Shown: piece after piece, positions 1 through 5,076 of the stretch
Numbering within the stretch: position 1 is the first letter of the stretch
Layout: each line of letters starts with the position of its first letter
Origin: Cellulomonadaceae bacterium
Lineage (GTDB): Bacteria; Actinomycetota; Actinomycetes; Actinomycetales; Cellulomonadaceae
DNA length: 8,894 nucleotides
Assembly: GCA_031282935.1 (NCBI GenBank)
Contig: JAITCS010000143.1
Location: 1-8,894 of the forward strand
Direction: 5' to 3'
Position numbers and translations under genes: made by a program
The notes under the pieces: model-generated
Told to the model about the DNA's origin: nothing
Databases searched by the model: none
Seen by the model: only the letters and a program-made list of their open reading frames with translations

Positions 1-525
1 AGCCCGATTGTCCGACCTGAGGCTGGCTTCTACTGCTGCCTCGGCCACCAAAGTGCTCAGCGATTTCAGTTGGGATAAGCCCTCAGATCCAGATACTCCT
101 GTCCAAAGGGTGCGCCCCGAAAAAGCTCCGCTGCCGCTCAACCGCGCCTCGAACGGCTCAAAGTCTTGCACCGCGTTCCTAAGCTCACCAAGGTAATCCG
201 GTACAGCACCCTCTGGCACGTCACCGTGGAAAGCCAGCGTGATGTGCCGAAACTCCGGCGGCACCCAGCGCAGTTTTTGATCCTGGGAACTGCGCCCGCC
301 TCGTGGTCTGCTTTCTTTGCCACCCCGATGCCCTCGACCGCGCTGGCCACTACTGAACTGGTCTCGACTGAATTGGCCGCGACTGAACTGCGTAGCGCTT
401 GGCCCGTCGAAATTCGCTATCTCGCTCTCAAAGGCGGCGGTAGCCATATCGGGCAGGTTCACCAGCGCCAAATCCAAGTGTGCTAGGGCGGTTTCTGATG
501 GGTAAATACATGTGAATAATCGCAT
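1..525 (-). CDS. thpR: RNA 2',3'-cyclic phosphodiesterase (2'-5' RNA ligase family), 3' end outside window
   Basis: Member of the 2H phosphoesterase family, which hydrolyses 2',3'-cyclic phosphate RNA ends; cytosolic. Read on the minus strand it starts MRLFTCIYPS, matching the usual MRLF start of ThpR, and is open for 175 codons to the window edge. The first 2H signature is visible: RWVPPEFRHITLAFHGDV at about residues 89-106, with HITL as the H-x-T/S-x motif. The second H-x-T motif should lie beyond position 1 and cannot be seen. Between the N-terminal helix and the first HxT strand, where typical members have a short linker, there is an insert of about 40 residues (about 44-84) rich in Gln, Arg, Gly and Ser, including QFSRG-type pentapeptide repeats. 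No Shine-Dalgarno precedes the ATG, and a promoter -10 lies only 9 nt upstream, so the mRNA may be almost leaderless. Family assignment is firm; substrate is inferred from the family. Confidence 0.87.
   Translation of the reverse strand, partial: MRLFTCIYPSETALAHLDLALVNLPDMATAAFESEIANFDGPSATQFSRGQFSRDQFSSGQRGRGHRGGKESRPRGGRSSQDQKLRWVPPEFRHITLAFHGDVPEGAVPDYLGELRNAVQDFEPFEARLSGSGAFSGRTLWTGVSGSEGLSQLKSLSTLVAEAAVEASLRSDNRA
331..390 (-). repeat. 15-bp tandem repeats inside thpR
   Basis: Three near-identical 15-bp units lie in frame on the minus strand: 376-390 (CAGTTCAGTCGCGGC), 361-375 (CAATTCAGTCGAGAC) and 346-360 (CAGTTCAGTAGTGGC). A degenerate fourth unit is at 331-345. They encode QFSRG, QFSRD, QFSSG and QRGRG. 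The unit length is a multiple of three, so gain or loss of copies would keep the reading frame. Confidence 0.85.
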
Positions 526-534
526 CGAGAACCA

Positions 535-563
535 ATTATGGCATATCAGGCCAAAGCTTGAAA
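535..563 (-). promoter_or_regulatory. Candidate promoter of thpR
   Basis: On the minus strand there is a -35-like TTTCAA (563-558), a 17-nt spacer and a -10-like CATAAT (540-535, five of six consensus bases). The ATG at 525 begins 9 nt after the -10, which predicts a 5' leader of only a few bases or none. This fits the lack of a Shine-Dalgarno sequence. Prediction from consensus only. Confidence 0.5.
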
Positions 564-633
564 AGAGGTCGGAATTGTGCCCGTGGGATAAAGGGGGCGG
601 GCGGGGCGCCAGCGGCATATTAGGTGGAGCATC

Positions 634-680
634 AAAAAAACCGAGAGGAACCCGTTTCCACATTATCGGGTTCCTCTCGG
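634..680 (-). terminator. Strong intrinsic terminator for leftward transcription
   Basis: A perfect 14-bp inverted repeat (641-654 CCGAGAGGAACCCG with 667-680) encloses a 12-nt loop. On the minus strand the stem is followed directly by seven T (plus-strand A run at 634-640). There is no T run on the other side, so it acts leftward only. It closes the transcript coming from the minus-strand region at 683-2431 and insulates thpR, whose promoter lies just downstream. Confidence 0.9.
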
Positions 681-792
681 GTGAACTACGGCAGCGCAGG
701 GAATCTCAGACCAACAAACTAAGTTCCCGGCCTACCGGCCGTAGTTCATCATCGGAATCTCAATTGCAGACTCCGAGGCTTTGAGTCCGTGC
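634..792 (-). ncRNA. Putative structured small RNA or structured 3' UTR
   Basis: This stretch has no convincing gene but strong potential structure on the minus strand. A hairpin GACTC/GAGTC (783-787 with 769-773) is extended by GCA/TGC across a 2-nt bulge. Next is a perfect 10-bp stem GAACTACGGC/GCCGTAGTTC (738-747 with 683-692) containing an inner GGGAA/TTCCC stem (724-728 with 699-703). The terminator at 641-680 follows at once. The words GGAATCTCA at 700-708 and 754-762 are also repeated. The arrangement of helices then terminator is typical of an independent small RNA, but I recognise no known RNA family and see no clear promoter, so it may instead be the 3' UTR of the gene ending at 876. 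Start coordinate is approximate. Confidence 0.35.
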
Positions 793-838
793 GAGCACAG
801 GGTTTATCCACCAATGCGCGCACGGCAGTCTTGTGTTT

Positions 839-859
839 GTGAGGGAAACTTGCCCTCAC
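839..859 (-). terminator. Hairpin downstream of the 876-1421 gene, no U tract
   Basis: A perfect 7-bp inverted repeat, GTGAGGG/CCCTCAC with a 7-nt loop, begins 16 nt past the stop codon of the minus-strand gene that ends at 876. It lacks a T run on either strand, so it could be a weak terminator, an RNA 3'-end stabiliser, or the first helix of the structured region that follows. Confidence 0.3.
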
Positions 860-875
860 TGTGGTACTGCTTGGG

Positions 876-1421
876 TTATCGGTTGCGGCGGACGGTTGCC
901 ATAACCGGTTTTGGGGCTCGAGCAGCGATAATAGCGCCGGTGCCAAGTGCGGCGGCCCCGGCAGTAATCAAGGGAATAGTCCAAGGGTTAGCCGGATTGA
1001 ACGCGCCCGAGGTTGCCTCAACAGCCTCGACCGCGACCTCGGCCTCGCTATCGGCAGGGATTCCGTGCGGGGAAATATCCTGCGACAAAGGCGCGATGGT
1101 TGCCGGGGTAATGCTGCGGCCATCACGGGCAGTGTCTAGGGGGGCGATGCCAACCTCGCCGCCGGTAACATCTGCACCAATTTCCCCAGCCATCACCGTG
1201 ATCGGCGTAGGCGTTTGAACCATCGGCAACATTTGGGTGGCACCTGCCCCGGCGAGCAGAACCACACCGAAAGCGCCCGAGATGAGGGAGCGGCGGTGCG
1301 CTATCCGCCGCCGAGCTGCTGGGATAACAGTGGCGGCGGATAGCGGGGCGATATTAGGCGTAACGTCATTGACCATGCCACGCAAGGAAGCCAAAAACTC
1401 GGTGTCCTGATCAATACTCAT
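876..1421 (-). CDS. Hypothetical membrane protein with two transmembrane segments; anti-sigma-like outline
   Basis: 181 residues; I do not recognise the family. The start at 1421 (MSIDQDTEFL) is chosen because GGGAGAAGG lies a suitable distance upstream; an in-frame ATG at 1454 exists but would take this Shine-Dalgarno into the coding region. The N-terminus (1-45) looks cytosolic and ends in a basic RRRIAHRR cluster. A first membrane segment spans about 46-64, an acidic, Ala/Val/Pro-rich outside region about 65-146, a second membrane segment about 147-168, and a basic tail ends RRNR. The short helical N-terminus, basic patch and single helix resemble anti-sigma factors or related small actinobacterial membrane proteins. 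However, no zinc anti-sigma motif is present and no sigma factor gene lies in the window. It follows the gene at 1577-2431 in the same direction, separated by a palindrome array, and may share its transcript. Confidence 0.72.
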   Translation of the reverse strand: MSIDQDTEFLASLRGMVNDVTPNIAPLSAATVIPAARRRIAHRRSLISGAFGVVLLAGAGATQMLPMVQTPTPITVMAGEIGADVTGGEVGIAPLDTARDGRSITPATIAPLSQDISPHGIPADSEAEVAVEAVEATSGAFNPANPWTIPLITAGAAALGTGAIIAARAPKPVMATVRRNR

Positions 1422-1470
1422 TATTGCCTTCTCCCAATCGCCCTTTCCGGGCACAACAACGTACAGGTGG

Positions 1471-1543
1471 CTGCCTCTACAGGCAGGTGGTGCCCCTTTG
1501 GGCAGCCCGTGCCACTAGGGGCAGGTCGTGCCGCTATGGGCAC
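1471..1543. repeat. Array of four 16-bp imperfect palindromes, 19-bp period
   Basis: Four units read on the plus strand: 1471-1486 CTGCCTCTACAGGCAG, 1490-1505 GTGCCCCTTTGGGCAG, 1509-1524 GTGCCACTAGGGGCAG and 1528-1543 GTGCCGCTATGGGCAC. Each is separated by exactly 3 nt (GTG, CCC, GTC). Every unit has TGCC and GGCA arms at the same offset and an NCTANN-like or CCTTTG centre. Changes in the outer bases are partly compensated (CTGCC with GGCAG, GTGCC with GGCAC). The array fills most of the 155-bp space between two minus-strand genes. It could be protein-binding DNA, a row of small RNA hairpins between the two cistrons, or a REP-like element. Confidence 0.88.
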
Positions 1544-1576
1544 TTTATCGCAAAAACCAAGAAACTGGCCGCGATA

Positions 1577-2431
1577 TTAGGCGTGGCGCTTGCGCGCAAT
1601 AACGTAAGCGGCAGCCGCAATCACAACAGTTGCGCCAGCGGCAATGGCGGAGATGGAAGCGGGGGCAAGTCCAGTGGAAACCTCAGCAGAAACAGGTTCG
1701 ATCACAGCGTTCACTGCCACAATACCCAGGTCAGGGTCAACAGTATCCACGCTCACCGGCACTACCTCACCAGAAATATCGGCCGAGATGGCGACGATAC
1801 CCAGATTAGGGTCAAGCCCTTCCACCGTTACCGGCGCGACATCGCGCGCCAGGCCGGAGCGATCCAGGTAGCAGAAGTTCGGCTGCCCTTCCACAGGAAC
1901 ACGCACGGACGGGTCGAGGTCCTCGCAAGGCTGGGCAAGACGGCCCACAATTTCGCTCGGATCAATCTGGATTGGCAAGGTGGTGACGGGTTGAGCGCCT
2001 TCATCGCCAACAATCTCAATCAGCGAACCGGCCATCCAGTCCATTTCGGGGATAATCCCAATCGCGTTTAGGTCCTCAACGAGCACCTTGCGTACCTGAC
2101 CGGCCTCAAAATCGCCCAAGTCAGCGGTGACGCCGCGCACCAGTTCGGCGCGATCCAAATAGCAGAAGTTCTCTTGGCCCTCGACATTGATCCGAACCCG
2201 GGCGTCCAAGTCAGTGCAAGGAACGGCGTTCAGACCCACAATGGTGGAGGGATCAACTTGAGCGGGAAGGGTGGTGACACCGCCTGGGGTGGCAATCGGA
2301 GCGGGCAGAGTAACTACGCCAACGGGAGCGGTCGCGGCGGTTGCGGCAGGAGCCAGGGTAAGCACCGGGGCAGCAAACAACGCTGCGGCCAGGGCACTCG
2401 AGGCGAGGCGGCGGATGGTGTTCTTGTTCAT
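1577..2431 (-). CDS. Hypothetical secreted repeat protein with C-terminal membrane anchor
   Basis: 284 residues; family not recognised. Residues 1-33 are a classic signal peptide (MNKNTIRR, a hydrophobic Ala/Leu core, AxA-type sites near 30-35). Two modules of about 50 residues follow, at about 52-101 and 149-199. They share VTTLPxQxDPSxIVG, a Cys, DLDxxVRxxVEGQxNFCYLDR, and L-x-R. Each module has two Cys 18 residues apart (C72/C90, C169/C187), likely a disulfide pair outside the cell. A second, shorter duplication (about 201-220 and 226-245) shares DPxLGIVAxxAxI. The C-terminus is a membrane helix (about 256-278) with a basic ARKRHA tail and no LPXTG motif, so it is probably anchored by the membrane rather than by sortase. 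The ATG at 2431 follows an in-frame TGA, which fixes the start, but it has no good Shine-Dalgarno. The downstream neighbour also ends in a helix and basic tail. Confidence 0.85.
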   Translation of the reverse strand: MNKNTIRRLASSALAAALFAAPVLTLAPAATAATAPVGVVTLPAPIATPGGVTTLPAQVDPSTIVGLNAVPCTDLDARVRINVEGQENFCYLDRAELVRGVTADLGDFEAGQVRKVLVEDLNAIGIIPEMDWMAGSLIEIVGDEGAQPVTTLPIQIDPSEIVGRLAQPCEDLDPSVRVPVEGQPNFCYLDRSGLARDVAPVTVEGLDPNLGIVAISADISGEVVPVSVDTVDPDLGIVAVNAVIEPVSAEVSTGLAPASISAIAAGATVVIAAAAYVIARKRHA

Positions 2432-2597
2432 ATCTCAATGGTGCGCCATGGGCGGAGGTTTCATCAAATCGCTTCTGGTCTGGTGGCTAAATATGTCTTA
2501 AAAGTTGGCTCAAACTGAACTCAACTTTTTTTCCACATGGTATTCCAGCAGGTCAACGTGCTAGAACAACGTTTCTCAAAATGTCAAGTAGGGCCCG

Positions 2598-2609
2598 TTT
2601 CGCGCGAAA
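2598..2609. promoter_or_regulatory. Perfect 12-bp palindrome upstream of dcd
   Basis: TTTCGCGCGAAA is self-complementary over all 12 bases and lies 75-90 bp upstream of the dcd start. It is a plausible operator for a dimeric regulator, but I do not match it to a known actinobacterial site. Confidence 0.35.
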
Positions 2610-2644
2610 AGCACCTCGCCAGAAAAGAGCCAACTTGCGAGCCG

Positions 2645-2657
2645 GATAGCTGCTATC
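2645..2657. promoter_or_regulatory. Inverted repeat close to the dcd start
   Basis: GATAGC-T-GCTATC, a perfect 6-bp inverted repeat around one base, lies 27 bp upstream of the GTG at 2685. This is about where RNA polymerase would bind, so it could be an operator for the dcd transcript. Not matched to a known regulator. Confidence 0.35.
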
Positions 2658-2684
2658 GCGGGCGCCTGAACTAGAGTGGCGGTT

Positions 2685-3263
2685 GTGCTGCTTTCAGATC
2701 GGGATATTCGCGCAGAGATTGAGGCGGGGCGAGTGGGAATTGACCCATACGACCCTGCGATGATACAGCCGTCATCTATTGACGTGCGCTTGGACAAATA
2801 CTTCCTGCTGTTCGACAACCACAAATATCCGCACATAGACCCTTCCAAAGAGCAGGACGAACTAACCCACGCGGTCGAGGTTACCGCCGGGGAAGCTCTG
2901 GTGCTGCACCCGGGAGAGTTCGTTTTGGGTTCCTCGTTGGAGTGCGTTTCTTTGCCCGATGACATTGCCGCGCGCCTTGAAGGCAAGTCATCTTTAGGGC
3001 GGTTGGGGCTGCTCACGCACTCGACGGCAGGGTTCATTGACCCTGGTTTTAGTGGCCATGTCACGCTAGAACTCTCAAATGTTTCAACCTTGCCCATTTT
3101 GTTGTGGCCGGGCATGAAGATTGGCCAGACCTGCTTTTTCCGGTTGTCCTCACCGTCTGAAAAGCCTTACGGGCAGGGCGCTCTCGGGTCGCGGTATCAG
3201 GGCCAGCGTGGGCCAACGGCTAGCCGTTCTTGGCAAAACTTCCACCTCACAGACCTTGGCTAG
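2685..3263 (+). CDS. dcd: dCTP deaminase, probably bifunctional dCTP deaminase/dUTPase
   Basis: Converts dCTP to dUTP and, in the actinobacterial type, on to dUMP, feeding dTMP synthesis and keeping uracil out of DNA; cytosolic homotrimer by family. 192 residues, the normal length, and collinear with the mycobacterial enzyme from MLLSDRD to the end. Visible motifs: [10 protein letters not shown] (28-37), [10 protein letters not shown] (99-108), [14 protein letters not shown] (112-125) and LEL with the catalytic Glu at about 129, PGMKIGQ (142-148), and QGQRGPT (172-178). The HSTAGF form is the type seen in bifunctional enzymes rather than in the E. coli monofunctional one. The GTG at 2685 gives the family N-terminus; an in-frame GTG at 2676 would add MAV and cannot be excluded. 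No strong Shine-Dalgarno is seen for either. A second gene follows 3 bp downstream. Confidence 0.96.
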   Translation: MLLSDRDIRAEIEAGRVGIDPYDPAMIQPSSIDVRLDKYFLLFDNHKYPHIDPSKEQDELTHAVEVTAGEALVLHPGEFVLGSSLECVSLPDDIAARLEGKSSLGRLGLLTHSTAGFIDPGFSGHVTLELSNVSTLPILLWPGMKIGQTCFFRLSSPSEKPYGQGALGSRYQGQRGPTASRSWQNFHLTDLG

Positions 3264-3266
3264 CAA

Positions 3267-3671
3267 GTGACGCAAACCTATTGGGTGCTCACAAACGAAG
3301 CTCTGACGGAAGTGTTTTTGCGGGTGCGGCCCAACCTTGAACTGACCGACAATCAGGTGCAGAGTTTAGTTACGCCGGTGTTCGCCGATACCGCAGTGGC
3401 GACCGTTCCCGGTGTTGGCCTAGTGGCTGATCTTGGAGGTGATGGCCAAATCCTGATCACCACCAGGGGCGCCGAAACCGAACTCCGCTGGCAACCGCCC
3501 GACCGCGCTGCGGCGCTCGCGGAAACCCCGGAGTTCCTAGAGGCGGAACGCCGCGCAGAGCACCTGATTGGCCTAGTTGCCATTATGATCTGGCAAAAAG
3601 GCGGCGGCGAAATCACCGACCTGCGCGGGCAGCCGATAGACCCCCAAGGCCTGCTGGAATCGCTAGACTAA
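3267..3671 (+). CDS. Hypothetical protein coupled to dcd
   Basis: 134 residues, no recognised domain. GTG start 3 nt after the dcd TAG and no separate Shine-Dalgarno, so it is probably translated by reinitiation from dcd. The protein is soluble and mildly acidic with no signal peptide or membrane helix. An N-terminal half (about 1-75) with alternating hydrophobic residues (VGLVADLG, QILITTRG) suggests beta strands. A helical part follows (about 82-112, ending AEHLIGLVAIMIWQ), and a short tail ends LLESLD. The spacing to the convergent acylphosphatase gene is only 8 bp. Tight linkage hints at a shared transcript, not necessarily a shared function. Confidence 0.78.
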   Translation: MTQTYWVLTNEALTEVFLRVRPNLELTDNQVQSLVTPVFADTAVATVPGVGLVADLGGDGQILITTRGAETELRWQPPDRAAALAETPEFLEAERRAEHLIGLVAIMIWQKGGGEITDLRGQPIDPQGLLESLD

Positions 3672-3679
3672 ACCGCTGC

Positions 3680-3958
3680 TTAACCTCTGGCGATGCGGAA
3701 ACCCTGATCGCCGGGCTTAACCGACAAGGGGGAGCGGTCGGTGTGGTCAATCCTGATGAACCTACTTTGCGCCAGGCCAGCCAGCAACGCCTCAATGCTA
3801 GAAGGCTCGCCCTGCATTTCAGCCAGCACACTCCCGTCTGCCTCGTTGCGCACCCATCCGACTACACCAGAGCGACCAGCCAGCGCGGCGCAGGTGTAAC
3901 GGAACCCGACCCCCTGCACCCGGCCGATAAATCGAATCTGCTCTCTAGTTACCGCCAT
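3680..3958 (-). CDS. acyP: Acylphosphatase
   Basis: Hydrolyses the carboxyl-phosphate bond of acyl phosphates; small cytosolic enzyme. 92 residues, the usual length. The phosphate-binding signature IGRVQGVGFR (11-20) supplies the catalytic Arg20, and GWVRNEADGSV (34-44) supplies the catalytic Asn38. The C-terminus GFRIARG is slightly short of the usual F-x-I-R-Y ending but complete. The start codon overlaps the TAA of the upstream hydrolase gene by one base (TAATG at 3960-3956), which indicates translational coupling in the lppM-like/hydrolase/acyP operon. No independent Shine-Dalgarno is evident. Confidence 0.95.
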   Translation of the reverse strand: MAVTREQIRFIGRVQGVGFRYTCAALAGRSGVVGWVRNEADGSVLAEMQGEPSSIEALLAGLAQSRFIRIDHTDRSPLSVKPGDQGFRIARG

Positions 3959-5076
3959 TAGTGGATTCGCGCTTCAAGCCAACCTAGCACAGCCGCCACG
4001 TAATCCTCCCGCGCTTGCGGGGTGGCGGACAGTGCCAAGTCGTGGGCGCCCTCGGCGATCTGCACAAAGGTGACATCCGAACCGAGGTGGGCAGCACCAG
4101 CCGCGATGTGCTCAACATTTAGCACCGAATCGGTAGCAGTTAGGCGTGGGTGCCACACCTTGGACGGGCCACTGCGGGTGGAGGAAAGCACCAAAATGGG
4201 AATACTGATGCCCAAACCCGCTTTGAGGCGAGCCTGAGCGCGCCGAATTGAAGAAATCCAAGCCGCCTGCACCGGGAACCCGGCGTGAGGTTTCCAGGTG
4301 AGGTCATAATCCCACTGCCCGCCGTTGCTATGATGTAGCGCTTGCCCGTAGTGCGGTTTCAGCCCGCCCACTACGGCTTTGGGAGCGAATAGCGAAATTG
4401 CCTGAATCGCAGCCGATCCCGGCCCGCGCAGCAACCAACTCTCGTTCAAGTCAAACCAGGGCGAATTGAGCACTAGGGCCGCAGCAGCACTCGGCCTGCT
4501 GGCTGCCCACATGGATGCGACCAGCCCGCCCATGGAGTGCCCCAGCACCACAACCTCATTGTGACCGAGCGCCCGGATGGCGCCCACAGCGGTGTCGAGG
4601 TCGCGCCCATGGACGGCGATTTCAGGCACCATGTTGGGGTTGCCGCCCACGACGGTGTGAGCCGCCATAGAGCGGCCGTACCCCCGCAGGTCAACCGCAA
4701 AGAAAGGATATCCGGCAGCGGCGAAAGCCTGCGCAAGGTGCGGGTGGAAGAAATAGTCGCTGAACCCGTGCACGTATAGCACCGCTGGGCGTACCCTGCC
4801 GCGCGGCTCGCCGCCGCTACCCGACCTATCGCCGCCCGGCGTACCGCCGCCCGCGCCAAACGAACCGCCGCCGCGAGCTGCCCCGCCGCCGTCATGTTCC
4901 CCGTCGTCCGAAGCCTCACCGCCGCCAGCGGCGTCGCCGACATAACGCACCAACGAAATCTTTGCATCGTCAATAGTGGTCAGTTCAGCCTGCTCGAAAC
5001 TAACCCCGAGCGGGTCCGGTTTCCAGTTCAGAGATTCAGTCACGATTATCATGCTCCCAGTATCCGCCAACTTCAT
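3958..5076 (-). CDS. Alpha/beta hydrolase (lysophospholipase / serine aminopeptidase S33 type)
   Basis: 372 residues. Alpha/beta hydrolase fold: oxyanion segment VHGFSDYFFH (102-111), nucleophile elbow GHSMGG with Ser181, a likely acid Asp316 (ATDSVLNV), and His345 (EGAHDLAL), the expected order and spacing for a Ser-Asp-His triad. VDLRGYGRS (128-136) is the conserved strand-turn of the monoglyceride lipase/lysophospholipase branch. Substrate is unknown; no signal peptide, so probably cytosolic. Residues about 47-94 form a Gly-, Ser- and Asp-rich low-complexity insert between two early core strands, which family members normally lack. The ATG at 5076 has AGGGCG upstream; an alternative ATG is at 5052. 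The gene overlaps the end of the lipoprotein gene by 41 bp and ends in a one-base overlap with acyP. Confidence 0.9.
   Translation of the reverse strand: MKLADTGSMIIVTESLNWKPDPLGVSFEQAELTTIDDAKISLVRYVGDAAGGGEASDDGEHDGGGAARGGGSFGAGGGTPGGDRSGSGGEPRGRVRPAVLYVHGFSDYFFHPHLAQAFAAAGYPFFAVDLRGYGRSMAAHTVVGGNPNMVPEIAVHGRDLDTAVGAIRALGHNEVVVLGHSMGGLVASMWAASRPSAAAALVLNSPWFDLNESWLLRGPGSAAIQAISLFAPKAVVGGLKPHYGQALHHSNGGQWDYDLTWKPHAGFPVQAAWISSIRRAQARLKAGLGISIPILVLSSTRSGPSKVWHPRLTATDSVLNVEHIAAGAAHLGSDVTFVQIAEGAHDLALSATPQAREDYVAAVLGWLEARIH

Larger units (their letters stand above)
2432..2684. other. Divergent intergenic region between the secreted repeat protein and dcd
   Basis: About 250 bp with no convincing gene. 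It holds a weak A/T-rich inverted repeat AAAAGTTG/CAACTTTT (2500-2507 and 2522-2529) followed by a T run, and two perfect palindromes nearer dcd, listed separately. Both flanking genes must be read outward from here, so promoters are expected, but I see no good -35/-10 pair on either strand. Confidence 0.6.

Noticed and set aside
732..797. Minus-strand frame ending AIEIPMMNYGR just before the terminator
   Set aside because: An in-frame TAA lies shortly upstream, there is no start with a ribosome site, and the same bases form the long inverted repeats, so RNA structure explains them better.
1455..1576. Search for a sigma factor or other gene upstream of the anti-sigma-like protein
   Set aside because: The interval holds only the palindrome array; no open frame of useful length on the minus strand.
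781..2071. Long plus-strand open frames opposite the two minus-strand membrane-protein genes
   Set aside because: They are antisense shadows of genes with a clear signal peptide, membrane helices and repeats; their own translations show no protein-like features.
2500..2532. AAAAGTTG/CAACTTTT hairpin followed by T run as a terminator
   Set aside because: Stem is almost all A-T, and no rightward gene ends before it, since it lies between divergent genes.
2576..3115. 179-codon minus-strand frame opposite dcd
   Set aside because: Lies antisense to an unambiguous dcd gene and has Ser/Arg-rich low-quality composition.
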